DNA from: Argentina anserina
Lineage: Eukaryota > Streptophyta > Magnoliopsida > Rosales > Rosaceae
NCBI RefSeq assembly: GCF_933775445.1
Contig: NC_065877.1
Coordinates: forward strand, 20,398,001-20,462,000
Reading direction: 5' to 3'
DNA length: 64,000 nucleotides
Below the pieces are notes generated by a model, which ran no database searches, had not been told where the DNA came from, and saw only the letters and a list, made by a program, of their open reading frames with translations. A program made the position numbers and the translations under genes. This document shows, one piece after another, positions 12,661-25,553 of the stretch. Numbering within the stretch: the stretch's first letter is position 1; every line of letters begins with the position of its first letter.

Positions 12661-15600
12661 TCACTCAACAAACAACTGTGGATATCTGGTCATCATATCT
12701 GACTCTAGCTCCCAAGATGCATCACCCTCATCATGGTGACTCCACAATACCTTGACTAGCTCCACGTCTTTCCTCCGAAGCTTCTTTGTAGATCTATCCA
12801 AAATACGAACCGGTTCGACAACAAATGTAGCATTTTCCTTCACCTCAATGGTGCTATGATCAATCACATGTGACTCATCTGGTACATACTTCCTCAGCAT
12901 GGAAATGTGGAAGACGTTGTGTACACCTGACATGCTAGTAGGCAAGGCTAGTCGATAAGCTAGTTCGCCCACCTTCTCAAGTATCTCAAATGGCCCAACG
13001 TACCTCGGTGCCAACTTTCCTTTCTTGCCGAATCTCACTACACCTCTCATAGGTGAAACTTTTAAGAACACATGGTCACCAATCTCAAACTCCACATGTC
13101 TCCTCTTCAGGTCTGCATAGCTCTTCTGTCTACTCTGAGCGGTCCGGATTCTATCCCGAATGATCGAGATCTTCTCAGTGGTTTCCTGAACCACCTCTGG
13201 GCCCATCAGTGCCTCATCACCAACTTCGGCCCAACAGACCGGAGATCGACAGGGTCTACCATAAAGTGCCTCATACGGTGCCATGCCAATGCTAGAATGG
13301 TAGCTGTTGTTGTAGGCAAACTCAATCAAACTCAAATGATCTTCCCAGCTACCCTTGAAATCCAACACACATGCTCTCAACATGTCTTCCATCACCTGAT
13401 TCACCCTCTCCGTCTGTCCATCCGTCTGAGGGTGAAAAGCTGTACTCATATCCAAGGTAGTGCCCATCGCCTTCTGCAAACCACCCCAGAACTTCGAAGT
13501 GAAACGTGCATCTCTATCGGAAACAATAGAAACTGGAGCACCATGGAGTCTCACTACCTCATCCACATATAGTTTCCCAAGCACGTCCACTGAGTACTTC
13601 ATCGACACTGGGAGAAAATGAGCCGACTTCGTCAACCGATCGACAATCACCCATATGGCATCGTGACCCTTCTTCGATCTAGGCAACCCGGTCACAAAAT
13701 CCATGGATATCTGCTCCCACTTCCAAAGAGGAATAGTCAGTGGTTTCAACATGCCAGCTGGTCGTTGATGTTCTGCTTTCACTTGCTGACATGTAAGGCA
13801 CTTCGATACAAACTCTGCTACATCTTTCTTCATACCGTTCCACCAGAATTGTCTGCATAGGTCCTTGTACATCTTGGTGTTCCCTGGATGGACGGTATAG
13901 CGTGAACGATGTGCCGTACGAAGAACCTCCTCCCGAAGATCATCACAATCTGGGACACACAACCTTGCCCCAAACCTCAACCCTCCATCGGGTCCAACTC
14001 TCCACTCTGAAGGACACTCATCAAGCGTATCAACTACAAGATCCGCCAACTTAGCTCGTGAGTGTCTATCCTGCGCCTGACCATGTATGATCCTCGTGAT
14101 CAATGTGGGTTGCACTGTGACACTACCAAGAAAGACCCTTGGTTCTCCTCCCGATGGTACCAAATCAAACTCGGATGCAGCTTCTAGCATGAACCATTCC
14201 TGGACCATAAGCGAAGCTACCACGCCTCTCGGTTTTCTGCTCAAGGCATCCGCCACCACATTTGCCTTCCCCGGGTGGTACTCTAATGTGAAGTCATAGT
14301 CCTTGAGGAGTTCCATCCACCTCCTCTGCCTCATATTCAGCTCCTTCTGTGAGAACAAGTACTTCAAACTCTTATGATCCGAAAAGAGTTGAAATTTCTC
14401 ACCATACAAGTAATGTCTCCAAATCTTCAGGGCAAATACAACTGCCGCAAGCTCTAGGTCGTGTGTCGGATAATTCTTCTCATGAATCTTCAACTGTCTC
14501 GAGCCATATGCAACGACTCCTCCATGCTGCACCAACACACAACCCAAACCCTGGAGTGAAGCATCACTGTAAATGACATAGCCACCACCATTAGAGGGAA
14601 TCGTCAACACTGGAGCTGTGGTCAGTCTAGTCTTTAGTTTGTTGAATGCTTCCTCACATGCACCCGTCCACACAAACGGAGTATCTTTCTTAGTCAACTT
14701 GGTCAATGAAGATGCGATACTAGAAAACCCCTCGATAAACCTCCTGTAGTAACCTGCCAACCCGAGGAAACTACGTATCTCTGTAGGGTTCTTTGGACGA
14801 CTCCAATTCTTCACTGCCTCTACCTTTGCTGGATCCACTAGTACTCCATCTTTTGAGACAACATGACCAAGGAATTTGACCTCTTCTTTCCAGAACTCAC
14901 ACTTCTCTAGCTTGGCATACAGTCTCGCCTCTTTCAAGGTCTGCAACACTGTTCTCAGATGCACCACATGTTCTTCTTGTGTCTTGGAGTATATCAGAAT
15001 GTCATCCACAAACACCACAACAAACTCATCCAAGTACGGGCTAAATACTTGGTTCATCAAACTCATAAAGACAGCTGGTGCATTCGTTAGACCAAATGGC
15101 ATGACGACAAACTCATAATGTCCATACCGGGTCCTGAAGGCTGTCTTCGATATATCTTCTTCCTTCACTCTGAGTTGATGATAACCGGATCTCAAATCAA
15201 TCTTAGAGAACACTGTGGCACCCTTGAGCTGATCGAACAAGTCATCAATCCTAGGTAATGGATACCTATTCTTGATGGTCACCTTGTTCAGTTCTCTGTA
15301 GTCCACACATAACCGCAGAGAACCATCTTTCTTCTTCACGAACAAAACAGGTGCTCCCCAAGGTGAAACACTAGGTCTAATGAACCCTTGGTCTAATAGC
15401 TCATCGATCTGCACCTTCAGCTCCTTAAGTTCATTCTGCCCCATTCTATATGGCGCCTTTGACACAGGTGCTGTACCGGGTACTACATCAATGCAGAAAT
15501 CTACCACTCTTCGAGGAGGTAGCCCCGGTATCTCTTGGAACACTTCACCAAACTCCGATACTACCACAATGTCTGTGATAGTCACTTCCTGATCCACTGA

Positions 15601-17142
15601 CTCCACATGTGCCAAAACTCCTGATCTCATGGCGTTGTCGGACTTGAGGCAACGATAACGAAACACTGGCTCTCCAGGTCTATGAAAGGACACTACCATG
15701 TCGAAACAATCAATCACAGCATGCTGTGGTCTCAACCAATCAATCCCCAAGATCACATCATAAGTGTGGTCCGGAATCACAATCAACGAAGCAGAGAACT
15801 CTCTACTCCCAATCAATATAGGACAAGCTTTGCAGATTGTCTCTAACTCAAGTGACACTCCAAGGGGTGAAGTGACACATAAGGCGTCCCCGAGAGGTGT
15901 AGGAATTAATCCTAGCATCTCCACTACCGAACTAGCAATGAATGAATGCGATGCTCCCGTATCAAACAACACTCTAGCAAGGTAGTCAAAAAGTGATAAT
16001 GTACCTTCCACTCCTGTGTCTCGCTGACCCACTGTGAACACTCTAGCTTGGCCTGCTGGTAGCTGTCTCTGTGGCCGTTCCTGTCTACCCGGAAGTGGTC
16101 GGGTACAATCTCGAGCTATGTGCCCCACCTGCCCGCACCGGTGGCACCCTCCTCTCTTCGGTTTCGGACATGCTGAGGCGTAATGTCCCATCTCATTGCA
16201 GCCATAACACCTCACTGCTGCTAATGGTCTGACTGGTGCTGCCCTGATAGCTAAGGGTGGTACCCTTGTCGGGGCCTGATAGTGGGGTCTTGGCCTCTTC
16301 CATGACCTATCCTTCGGTCCTGAGTGCTCGCTGCCTGTATAGACTGCCTTGCCTTTCCCCTTCGCATCTCTGTTCCCCACATCACCTGCTCGAGTCTTCT
16401 CTGCTTGCTCCAAACTCATAGCACTCTCAAATATCTGCTCCCGTGAAGTCAGGCAAAGGACTGATATCATGGTCTTGTACTCTTGTTTCAGCCCACGTAG
16501 ATACTTCTGAGCTAAAGCAGTCGCACCCATAGGCCTGACATACCGATACAGTTGCGAGAATCGAGCATCATACTCTCTAATGGTCATGTCTCCCTGCACC
16601 AATGCCAGAAACTCCAACTCTAAGTCCTCCTGTACTGAGGCTGGAAAATACTTCTCTTGGAATATGGTGGTGAAATCTCCCCATGTGAATGTAGACACAT
16701 CCACAGTCTGTCTCATGCTCTTCCACCAATCTAGAGCATCACCCTTGAGAAAGAATGTAGCTATCTTTCTCTTCTCAATCTCTGTGCACTCCATCAACTC
16801 AAAATAAGCCTCCATACCCTCGATCCAATGGTCAGCTACCATGTGATCTAGTCCCCCATGAAATGTCGGAGCTGACAGTGCACTAATATCCTTGATCAGC
16901 TTCAACACTCGACCGTCATCTCTAACCGCAGGAGCTGGCTCATCCTGCTCCTCCTGCGGAGCAGCCTCCTCATAGAGGTTCTCCACGTTGCGGACTCGAC
17001 CTGTGGCCCTACCTCGACCTCGGCCTACCTGCTCTACCTGTGGAGCAGCCTCCTCATAAAGGTTCTCCACGTTGCGGACTCGGCCTGTGGTCCTACCTCG
17101 ACCTCGGCCTCTCGCCCGTCCTCGGCCCTTGTCACCGTTCAT
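12661..17142 (-). CDS. Gag-Pol polyprotein of the Tekay-type retrotransposon
   Basis: One unbroken frame of 1493 codons. The first ATG is at 17142; upstream in-frame codons are not ATG. Domains in order, with approximate residues: an arginine/glycine-rich N-terminus; gag (about 60-280); two CCHC knuckles, [14 protein letters not shown] (about 310) and [14 protein letters not shown] (about 332); aspartic protease FDTGAS (about 392); reverse transcriptase with FVDDILIYS (about 710); RNase H; integrase with an HHCC zinc domain (about 1085-1120) and D,D,E residues in [15 protein letters not shown] and DGQTERVNQ (about 1147, 1205, 1243); and a chromodomain-like C-terminus (about 1450-1490). All catalytic motifs I can check are present. 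An 84-bp in-frame tandem duplication (about 16957-17124) repeats [14 protein letters not shown] near the N-terminus; the older relative at 31154 has one copy. The protein packages, copies and integrates the element. Confidence 0.96.
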   Translation of the reverse strand: MNGDKGRGRARGRGRGRTTGRVRNVENLYEEAAPQVEQVGRGRGRATGRVRNVENLYEEAAPQEEQDEPAPAVRDDGRVLKLIKDISALSAPTFHGGLDHMVADHWIEGMEAYFELMECTEIEKRKIATFFLKGDALDWWKSMRQTVDVSTFTWGDFTTIFQEKYFPASVQEDLELEFLALVQGDMTIREYDARFSQLYRYVRPMGATALAQKYLRGLKQEYKTMISVLCLTSREQIFESAMSLEQAEKTRAGDVGNRDAKGKGKAVYTGSEHSGPKDRSWKRPRPHYQAPTRVPPLAIRAAPVRPLAAVRCYGCNEMGHYASACPKPKRGGCHRCGQVGHIARDCTRPLPGRQERPQRQLPAGQARVFTVGQRDTGVEGTLSLFDYLARVLFDTGASHSFIASSVVEMLGLIPTPLGDALCVTSPLGVSLELETICKACPILIGSREFSASLIVIPDHTYDVILGIDWLRPQHAVIDCFDMVVSFHRPGEPVFRYRCLKSDNAMRSGVLAHVESVDQEVTITDIVVVSEFGEVFQEIPGLPPRRVVDFCIDVVPGTAPVSKAPYRMGQNELKELKVQIDELLDQGFIRPSVSPWGAPVLFVKKKDGSLRLCVDYRELNKVTIKNRYPLPRIDDLFDQLKGATVFSKIDLRSGYHQLRVKEEDISKTAFRTRYGHYEFVVMPFGLTNAPAVFMSLMNQVFSPYLDEFVVVFVDDILIYSKTQEEHVVHLRTVLQTLKEARLYAKLEKCEFWKEEVKFLGHVVSKDGVLVDPAKVEAVKNWSRPKNPTEIRSFLGLAGYYRRFIEGFSSIASSLTKLTKKDTPFVWTGACEEAFNKLKTRLTTAPVLTIPSNGGGYVIYSDASLQGLGCVLVQHGGVVAYGSRQLKIHEKNYPTHDLELAAVVFALKIWRHYLYGEKFQLFSDHKSLKYLFSQKELNMRQRRWMELLKDYDFTLEYHPGKANVVADALSRKPRGVVASLMVQEWFMLEAASEFDLVPSGGEPRVFLGSVTVQPTLITRIIHGQAQDRHSRAKLADLVVDTLDECPSEWRVGPDGGLRFGARLCVPDCDDLREEVLRTAHRSRYTVHPGNTKMYKDLCRQFWWNGMKKDVAEFVSKCLTCQQVKAEHQRPAGMLKPLTIPLWKWEQISMDFVTGLPRSKKGHDAIWVIVDRLTKSAHFLPVSMKYSVDVLGKLYVDEVVRLHGAPVSIVSDRDARFTSKFWGGLQKAMGTTLDMSTAFHPQTDGQTERVNQVMEDMLRACVLDFKGSWEDHLSLIEFAYNNSYHSSIGMAPYEALYGRPCRSPVCWAEVGDEALMGPEVVQETTEKISIIRDRIRTAQSRQKSYADLKRRHVEFEIGDHVFLKVSPMRGVVRFGKKGKLAPRYVGPFEILEKVGELAYRLALPTSMSGVHNVFHISMLRKYVPDESHVIDHSTIEVKENATFVVEPVRILDRSTKKLRRKDVELVKVLWSHHDEGDASWELESDMMTRYPQLFVE
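16957..17124 (-). repeat. 84-bp in-frame tandem duplication in gag
   Basis: The segment encoding [14 protein letters not shown] with its flanking RG-rich stretch occurs twice, 84 bp (28 codons) apart, with minor substitutions. Confidence 0.85.
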
Positions 17143-17410
17143 CACCTTCAAAAACAATACACTTAGTCAATACTCAAGAAATCTCGAACTCAGCCAAAAC
17201 AGATCCAAAGATTATAAGTTGACATTCCAAAACAGATGAATCATCGAAGTATCATCACAATACTCCCTAGAGGACCAAACCGTGAGGTATGGCTCCTAAC
17301 ACTCTCGCGTACCCGACGACATATCAATACCGAGGAGCATGTGATGGGAGCCCGCCTGCAGTCGGATCATCGCTCCTGGATGGTATTGATAATCGCCAAA
17401 TACGCATTTA
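17143..17410 (-). other. Untranslated leader between primer site and gag
   Basis: 268 bp without coding signals. On the minus strand it ends TATTGTTTTTGAAG|GTGATG, a pyrimidine-rich AG that could act as a 3' splice site just before the gag ATG. The same AAGGTGATGAA start context occurs in the older copy near 31150. Confidence 0.45.
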
Positions 17411-17423
17411 GGCTCTGATACCA
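17411..17423 (-). promoter_or_regulatory. Primer binding site, tRNA-iMet
   Basis: Two bases after the 5' LTR the minus strand reads TGGTATCAGAGCC, complementary to the 3' end of plant initiator tRNA-Met. This is the usual primer of Tekay-type elements. Confidence 0.92.
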
Positions 17424-17425
17424 AC

Positions 17426-20280
17426 TGTAACGACCCCAAAATTTCGAGCTTAAAAACTCAAAATTCTAAAGTCGTTAAACACCAAATAATCTCAAATAAA
17501 TCGAAATCATTAAAACGTAACAGCGGATCACATCTGAGTTTAAAATATGACTCAGTCAAGCCGATTATTACAAACCCAAATGATAATTCAACATATAACA
17601 AATGGAATTGTATAATCCTCACAACAACCTCACAAATAAAATCACACCAAATCACACACAGAATCCACGCTGGAACCTCACCACGACTGGATGCGATCGA
17701 CTTCAAGTCTTCGGAGTCGTCACTCAATCACCACTACTCAGCACCTGCGGAAGTATCCCCTACACCATTGAAATTGGTGCACCGGGATTGCAACACAAAC
17801 CCGGTAAGCTTTACAGCTCGTATGAGTAAAATATTAAAATAACTCTCGTCTCATAAAAGACACAACTCCACATCAACACAGTATAATGAAAATCATGAGA
17901 AAACGAGCAACCCATCTGGTTACTCTAATACTTTCACAAAATGGTAACTAATGAGCGCTGGTACACATCCGTTACCCCTCACTTAGTATACCGCTGATGT
18001 TGGGTAACCACCCGCCACCCAACATCCAAAACAAGCTGAGTACCCATGAGCAGATAACCACCCGTTACCTCCATGCAGTACTATGGCAGACAGACTAGAG
18101 CTCTAACTGTATCGTAACTTTCGCCCGGCCAAAGGCTAGGTTCCGACTTGCCTCACATGTACAATAATCTCACATCATATTGTACCACACATCACGTCCG
18201 AAGACAAATCACAATATTTCACATTTTCCGTGATAAAATCACGTACAATAATCACACATCATATTGTACGTTTTTAAACTTTCATGATATATCCACAATA
18301 AAAATCATAACAGTATATTATATAGCAAACTATATATATTCGTACTTATTTACCATTTATACAATATATACATAGTCCACTATATCCTATACATGTCATA
18401 TTTCATAAACACCTGAAAATTACGTACGATAATCTCACATCATATCGTACCATTTAAATCACACACATGCACAATTTTTCTGTCACCGAAATGACTATTT
18501 TTAATGAATTAATAACAGTACGTAATTTAATGAACTATATATATATATGTACTTATTACCATTATACTGTATATATGTAGTCCACAAAATTATATACATG
18601 TTGTAATTCATATGATAAACACACTTGTAAAAATGTTGAATCACCACGAGGGTAGATTCGTAATTCAGTGAGATTTTACTCACCTTATTGACTTGGGCGT
18701 AATTCCTCAATTTCCGATAATAAACCCTTTCCTCGATTTAGCGATCACCTTAAAAAGAATAAGAAAAGAATTTAGAATCGTTTCGTAAACCTTTAAATGC
18801 CAAAACAGTAATAAACGGTTACTGTTCAGCAATTTTCGGTTTTACGAAATTACTGTTCACGGTTCACTATTCACGGTTACTGTGCAATCCTCAATTAATA
18901 CGTACTTCTGTACGTATAAATACTATATACGTATTTCTGTACGTAATAATATTTAATACGTATTTCTGTACGTATAAATATTAATACGTATTTCTGTACG
19001 TATAAATATTAATACGTATTTCTGTACGTATAAATATTAATACGTATTTCTGTACGTATAAATATTAATACGTATTTCTGTACGTATACGTACGATTTAA
19101 ATGTAAATACAACTCAGTAAATAAAATTTACTAAATTACCCTTTTACAAATTACTTTTTACATTTACTGAAAGTAATTTATAATTACATTTACCGAAGGT
19201 AAAAATTAATTACATTTACCGTAGTAAATAAAATTTACTTTTACATTTACCATTACACAGTAAATTACCAAAATACCCTTCTTGTCTAAACTATTTACAC
19301 CGCCGCAGGTGGCGGCGCGTGGGGCTCACTCGCCGACGCCACCGCCGTGCCCAAACTCTCCCCCTCCTCCTCCTCTACCTTCCTACGGTCTCCGATTACA
19401 CCTAGGCCAATCCTAGCCTCCTCACGCGCCGCCCCTAGGCGGCGGTATCTCCCACCCTCCTTCACCCGATTTCCTTCCCCAATCTCTCCAATTCGAATCC
19501 CTAATCTCCCAATCCATCCAAAAACACCACAAAAACAACACAACCATGAATCTAACGTCTCCTTACCTAGCTCGGAGTCCAAAACCGTCGGGGACTCTTG
19601 GATCGGTGAAGAGCTTCGTGCTCCCTCTTCGTCGTGGCTCCTTGGCGGCGGACAGAGGCACGGCGTGCTTGAGGTGGTAGCAGGGACTGGCGGAGAGCAC
19701 AGTTGCCGTTGGTGAGGAGAGGGAGGGTGCGAGGGAGAGAGAGAGAGATAGAGTTCGGATCGAGGGGGATGGAAGAGTGATCAGTGAGAGGGAGAGGAAG
19801 AGAACGATCGGTGAGGGAGAGGGAGAGCGATCGGTGAGGGAGAGGGAGAGCGATCGGTGAGGGAGAGGAAGAAAAAGTCGAGAGAGTGAGAGAGAAGGGA
19901 GAGCGGCGGGTTGAGAGAGAGAAGTGAGATGAGGGTTTCTGATTAAGGAAACCCTAATCCTATAATTACCTATTTATACTAGTTTCCAAATCGGAAACTA
20001 ACTTCCGACGTTAATAACTTTTACCTCCGACGTCCGATTCGAACGCGTCACATATCCACAAACTCGTATCGACGAGCTCTACAACTTCCGTGAAGAACGT
20101 TTTCACAACCGAGCGACGAAATAAAAGTCGATAAATTCGTTCGGAAATCGTAACGTTTTCTTATTAAACGTTCTCGTTTAATAACATCGCAACCAAACAC
20201 ATTCATTCTAATTAAAATTCGACATTTTATGGAATTCGAATCAAACTAATATTGTTCGTAAAAAAATTGGGGTTATTACA
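17426..20280 (-). repeat. 5' LTR of the Tekay-type element
   Basis: 2855 bp, nearly identical to the 3' LTR but lacking 35 bp and 20 bp in the GC-rich segment near 19310-19345. Both gaps lie between short direct repeats (ggcggcgcgtgggg and gccacc). The TATA box (TATAAATA on minus) is at 19971-19978, so transcription should start near 19945 and leave a leader of about 2.5 kb within the LTR. A 95-codon open frame (19295-19582, minus), extended to 143 codons in the 3' LTR, has low-complexity composition and no known domain. Confidence 0.95.
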
Positions 20281-20285
20281 ACTGA
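20281..20285. repeat. Target-site duplication ACTGA, right copy
   Basis: Follows the LTR terminus GGTTATTACA and matches 9706-9710 exactly. Confidence 0.93.
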
Positions 20286-21274
20286 CACCATAACCAACAG
20301 CAGTAACACCATGGTCTAGGCTAGTTCCGCAGGTACCTGTGAAGACACCACTTTTATAGAACTGGAAATCAGATCCGCTAGCATCAATGGCAACAGAAAT
20401 AGGTTGACTGGCAACAGCCTTACGTAGTGCACTTTCACTATTTGCAGGCACATCTTCGTGGCCAGTGATTGAAGCTGCATGGCTTGCTTCCTTCCGTGCA
20501 TTGCATTTACCATCAACACCGGTGTAGGGGTAATTAGCCTCAGTAGTCAGTCCGTGATTTTTGTTAATGAACTGAAAGGCATCATCCATCAAGCCTCCCC
20601 CACACCCTTGGTCTTCACCATTGACATCACAGTCAACTAATTCTTGTTCAGACAAAGAAATCAATTTACCAGTTGTAAGTTGAGTGATTCCTTCCATGGC
20701 TGCCACTGCTGAGAAAGCCCAACAGCATCCTGTATACGTAAAAAATATTAGCATTTAAGGTGGAAACAATGTAAATTACAAAACGGGGAAGCAGAGCCTG
20801 ATATGTAAAGCAAATTTAGCTAGAGGATTAATTGCATACCACATTGGCCTTGGTTCTTGATGGGAGTCACAGCTCCTTTTTGTCTCCAGTCCATAGTTGC
20901 TGGCACCGTAACATTTTCATATTTGAAAGAAATGGTCTTTGTGGAACTTTTATGCCCCTTAAATCGATTTCTTGAGGATGTGAACTCTTCATTTGTAAGG
21001 TCTGCAAATCGATTGACACTTAATTTGTATGATTTATTTGCTTGACCATTGGAAGATTCTATATAAGCTATATTTTCCTTGAATATTTGGAAGCGCTTCT
21101 CCTCAAATTCTCATCAATGTCAGTGTATACATGTCCATGGAGAGCCATCCATTGCTCGAATCTGCCATAAGTTAATGCATCTTGGAGACTGCGGGAAGTA
21201 ACTTCAGAGGACCAAGCTCCCAACAAAAGGATAAATGTCAAACAGATACATCTGCAGTGATTGATGAATTCCAT
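20281..21274 (-). pseudogene. 5' part of cysteine protease paralogue: frameshifted and interrupted
   Basis: Tandem paralogue of the gene at 877-2084. Exon 1 is 20840-21274 (435 nt against 436 in the intact gene), starting at the ATG at 21274 with a signal peptide and a RSLQDAL...FEQWM propeptide. A net one-base loss around 21101-21115 shifts the frame inside the ERFNIN region; the rest of the exon still reads protease-like in another frame. A 110-bp intron (20730-20839) keeps GT/AG ends. Exon 2 (20281-20729) carries [13 protein letters not shown] with the catalytic Cys, and [10 protein letters not shown] with the His, up to the retrotransposon. The active-site Asn lies across the insertion at 9562-9710. 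The coding sequence is otherwise well kept, so inactivation looks recent. The order of frameshift and insertion cannot be told. Confidence 0.93.
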
Positions 21275-21345
21275 TGTAGGCTAGTATATGATCAAGTATA
21301 GATGATATAATGAGCAGGTATACAAAGAAATGGTAGAATGCTCAG

Positions 21346-21354
21346 TTTATATAG
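21346..21354 (-). promoter_or_regulatory. TATA box of the protease pseudogene
   Basis: CTATATAAA on the minus strand, about 75 bp upstream of the ATG at 21274. Motif and spacing match the intact paralogue. Confidence 0.65.
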
Positions 21355-22135
21355 AGAAGAAAGGCCATTCTTTCTATGCTATCTCCATGCGCCAAAAGTT
21401 GCCCATAAATTGTTCTGATATGAGACATTTCCTTCTAACAGAAATTGTGCCCATAAAAGGTTCTGATATGAGACATCGGCTTCTAACAGAATTTGATGTC
21501 ATGACAAGTTACTGGCCAAATCAAACTAAAATAATATCACTACCATTTGAGATGCTTCTTGGCTTTACCTATTCTCACGTTTAGTCTAGAAGACCAGATT
21601 AATCTTTTGGCATATATCTGAGAAAACAGTTATCTGTTTATCATATGCTATCTAAAAACTAACGTACAAGTACTATGACTCATCATTTCTAGATAAGAGA
21701 AAACTGATTGATGTACCTATTTGGCTCTTTCAAGTTAACCAGCATCGGAATTGTGGCCAATTTGAGAAATCAATGAAAAAAATTTGAACTTTTGTGACTA
21801 GTAAGAATTTTAACCCCGGGATACGAAAGGTTTGATTGGACTAGATATATGATGTTCTGTTAACTTTCGACTGATTTACTATGACAACTGGTAGCATTTA
21901 CAAGACAGTACTGACTACTGAGTACTGACAAATGTTGGTTATTTTCAGAAGATTAACAACAATTGTTTTCAGCATCTATATGTTGGACAACAGAAAACAA
22001 TGCTATGTATTGTACTGGAAAGAAGGCAAACATTTCACTTCCCCCTTTAAATCATTGCATTTTATTATCAAAGTTGTAATAGAGTACATTACTGTTTTTT
22101 TTCTCTTACTCGAGCAAAAGAAAAGGTCTGCGCTA
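21355..22135. other. Intergenic DNA between the protease paralogue and the FHY-like gene
   Basis: AT-rich, with no coding sequence recognised. It holds the upstream region of the pseudogene and the 3' end of the next minus-strand gene. A short duplicated phrase (ttctgatatgagacat at about 21415 and 21463) lies in the protease upstream region. Confidence 0.45.
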
Positions 22136-25100
22136 TCAGTAGTGTCCTAGCTCACTAGCCATGTTTTTGAGAGAAAAAGTATCTGGGTACAGAGGAACAT
22201 ATGCATGCTGACTAAATATGGGCAGATCCAAGGCAGCACTTGCAATAGTCTTGCATTCCTCAAGTGATTCTGAATCCAGAACTGAAACTTCCTGCAAACA
22301 TGCACAGTATTGCTTCAATTACAGCTCTACAGATTCTTTTTCTTATAAACAATTGAAGGAATTTTAGAAGAAAATATTCTGGTCAAATTGTATTTAACAG
22401 CCAAGATGTGTTTACAAAATCGAATTAGAGGCAATATCTCTACAGACCAGTACATTGAAAAATGTCTTCTAATCAAATAATATCCTTACTATTATGTTGT
22501 TACTTGTTACCTTGCTATTCAGTCCACGGATATAGCCAACAAGCAGCACTTTCACTTTCTGGTTGGATATACAGCATTTGCCTTCATTAACGAGATGTAA
22601 TTGCTGCACCAGAAAACCAAGTAAATTTAAGCAGACGAAGATGGATCATATCAGCTACATAACTTCTGGAGATAGAAAAACAGATTTACTTTATACATTG
22701 CCAAATGATTAGCTAAGTAATTTCGAAAAAACATGTTGCAAAAATAAGAAAACGTAAAACAAGTAACAAGGTAAGGTCGATTGCTCACAATCTTTTTCTT
22801 AGGAGAGCAGAAACTGTGATCCATTCCAATGCCAATGACTACCCTGTAGCTCTTCTTCATATCCACAACAGCCCACCCAAAATAAACTCCCCAAACTTGG
22901 TCAGGCAGAGCAGATTTTCCATCCTCTGATCATTTTAGTCTGCTCATTAAACTGAATGTATAGTTCCACAAATCTTAACCATAACACCACATGCACCCAG
23001 TCAAGTAAAATTCCTAATCATCCCTTAACACCTTGAGAAAAAAATACCCTATGCTATCTTAGAAGCATTAAAGGGAAGTTAAAAAAAATGTGATATGAAT
23101 CTATAAAGTCACCAACAAAATGGGTCGATGTCACTGAAGTATATGCAAAAGCAATTTTTGTTCAATGAAGTGGCATATTGTAACCCAGAATCTAATTTTC
23201 TGAAGAAAAAAAAATTGATATTTCACCTACCTGTGTGTTCATTGACCACCCCATTAGCGTACATGCCACTAAAATGAATTGCTTCAATTGGCAATGCATT
23301 ATCCACCCCTGCAACCAAATGACAGGCAAGTATGGGACAGGGAAGGAAAGGCACATGAACAAATCAATGAATTGAAGAGAGATATACAATCTTTAAAAGG
23401 AGGAAGGCCCCAATTCTCAGGTTGAAATTCCAAAAGAGAATGAAGCACAGTGTTTGCAAGTGCAGAACAACCAGCAGCTTCACCATGGGGTGGAACAGCC
23501 ACTACTTCCATCCCTGCAGCATTGGCAGCTTTAACGCCAACCCTGTTGAAATGCATTGATAGGAAACACTTGTGACTAATATGAACTAAAGAAATGAAAT
23601 GCTAGCAGCAGAAGCTGCATGAGTAACATCTTCACTTCTGTTAGTTCCGTACCCTACTTGGCTTAAGGACTATCCATAAAATTGAAACAAATTTTGTTCA
23701 GTGATACATGATAATCTCTATTCTTACATTGAGTCTTCGATCACAAGGCAGTGAACTGCATCTACATCCATTTGTCTTGCTGCCTCTTCACATCTGTAAA
23801 CACTTTGATGAGCTCGATATATCTATTAAAAGGATATGAAAGCCTTTATTAAATTACTTCCTTACATATCTGGAGAGGGCTTGCCCGCTTTAACCTGGTC
23901 GCTACCAAGTATTACTGAAAACCATCCCTGCCAGCCTACATAAAGGAAGTAACAAATCACAACACATGAGAAATCACCAATCAGCCAATATATACAAAAA
24001 ATTCTCAGCTGCGGACGTCCGTACAGTGCGGATTCGGCGATTCCGGCCACCGACCAGCACAGCCGCACTCCCCTCCTCCCGGCACTCCTGTCTGTGCCGG
24101 CCGGAGCTGCAGCGCCGACCTACGGTGGCCGGAATCTTGAAATCTCCGCAAGGTGACGATTACCAAATTGACTGAAATTTTGCAAAGATGATCTATACAA
24201 TAATATATAGATGCTAAATGGTGGAGATGAGAAAATTCGATCGAAAAGTGGTGCAAAAATGGAAATCCGCACCAGAGAAAAATCCTATATATATATATAT
24301 TCAGAAATGTGCGTGAGAATAAGGCCAAGCATAACTGCATAAGGTAGTTTAGAACAAAATGGGATTGGTGCAGAGAGAGGTCCATATAACTGTAAATTTT
24401 TACATTCTGAATTATTCTACCTTCTTGGCCTAAAGGAATCATGTATCAGCTTTTTACAAGAGACATAACAGTTCTTTGCAAAGCATATCAATAATAGTTC
24501 CTTTTGAAATGGGTTGACGGAGTGTGATCAAGATATCAGCTTCATAAGCTACCACCAAAAACTATATGAAGCAACTAACACAGAAAAGTAAGAAAAACGG
24601 CAGTATCAAACTATCCTCTCATTTCTCATGAAGTTTTTGCACTGATATGGTATTGATTGCCGTCAACAAAAATCTAAAAGTCTAACTATTGAGTTTATGA
24701 CTTAATCTAAAATATCAACCTCACAAAGAAAGAGCAAAAGAAAGCGATAACCTTGATGGACAGAAATCTTTGCATTTATATATTCACGCAAGGAGTTCGA
24801 AGCAAGAGCAGTAGGTACTTTATGGTCATGGAGATGTTTGATGAGGCGGGTAGCACCAGGAAGAGCTTTCGCGTGCTTCCACCTAAAAGTACAGTGTACA
24901 TTACATAAAAAGGCATAACTATATGCACATACAGTAAATCATATACACGAATTCTTATCAGTTATCATTTTATCACTATGCTGACAATTGATTTTTTTTT
25001 TTTAAAAAAAACCTCAATCTACACTAGTAACAGATATGTTTGCATTTATGTGAAAAGAGTGGGGTTACCTTTCTTGATACATGGGAATGATTTCTTCAAT

Positions 25101-25424
25101 GAACTGATCAGGAGTCAATGGAAGATCATAGTCCTCAACAGTGGCAGTAGACGAGTCTTTGAGTGTCTTGCCAATCTCCCTCTTCTCTTCCCTTTCCTTA
25201 TTCAAAGTCTTGCCATACTTGGCCAAGAACTCCTTGAAGACACTCCTTGTAGCCCGCTCTGAATCATAACAAAACATAGAAAATGAGAATGACCCACTAC
25301 ATCAAATGCAATGGGGGGATTGGTGAAATTTGAGACCTGTATCCAAAAGGGTCCCATCCAAATCGAGAATGACTGCCAAAATCTTGGGTTTTGGGGTGTC
25401 TGTGTTGCAGTCGCCGCAGCTCAT
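22136..25424 (-). CDS. FHY: HAD phosphatase fused to flavokinase-like domain (riboflavin kinase/FMN phosphatase homologue)
   Basis: Homologue of plant bifunctional riboflavin kinase/FMN phosphatase (FMN hydrolysis in the HAD half, riboflavin phosphorylation in the other). Ten exons: 25337-25424, 25069-25258, 24752-24882, 23866-23935, 23728-23793, 23388-23542, 23231-23308, 22789-22925, 22511-22603, 22136-22291. All have GT/AG introns and compatible phases and give 387 residues, close to the family length. HAD motifs are intact: DLDGT (residues 21-25), ALASNS, KAGKPSPD and VIEDS. The second half keeps WVDNALP, GVYFGWA and VLLVGYIRGL of the flavokinase region. I cannot find the PTAN motif or the catalytic-Glu segment (family TIEPW) in the exons or the adjoining introns. 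FMN phosphatase activity is plausible; kinase activity is doubtful. Exon 4 and exon 5 boundaries rest on phase and family similarity. Confidence 0.82.
24002..24150. other. GC-rich insert in an intron of the FHY-like gene
   Basis: Inside the 816-bp intron between exons 3 and 4, about 150 bp beginning ctcagctgcggacgtccgta are strongly GC-rich against AT-rich surroundings. The composition suggests an inserted mobile-element fragment. No clear terminal repeats or target duplication were found. Confidence 0.35.
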
Positions 25425-25553
25425 TGTAACGGGTTGCCTCTCTGTCTGTGTAAGGATACGGAGTTGTTACCAATAGTGAGATCGAGAGAAAGAGAAAGTG
25501 GAGGAGGATTTAACTGGAACTGATTCTCATTTGTATTGTGTTGGGTGCAATTG

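Noticed and set aside
17143..17157. A slightly earlier start for the Tekay polyprotein at 17157
   Set aside because: The codon there is TTG. The first ATG in frame is at 17142, and its AAGGTGATGAA context is shared with the older copy.
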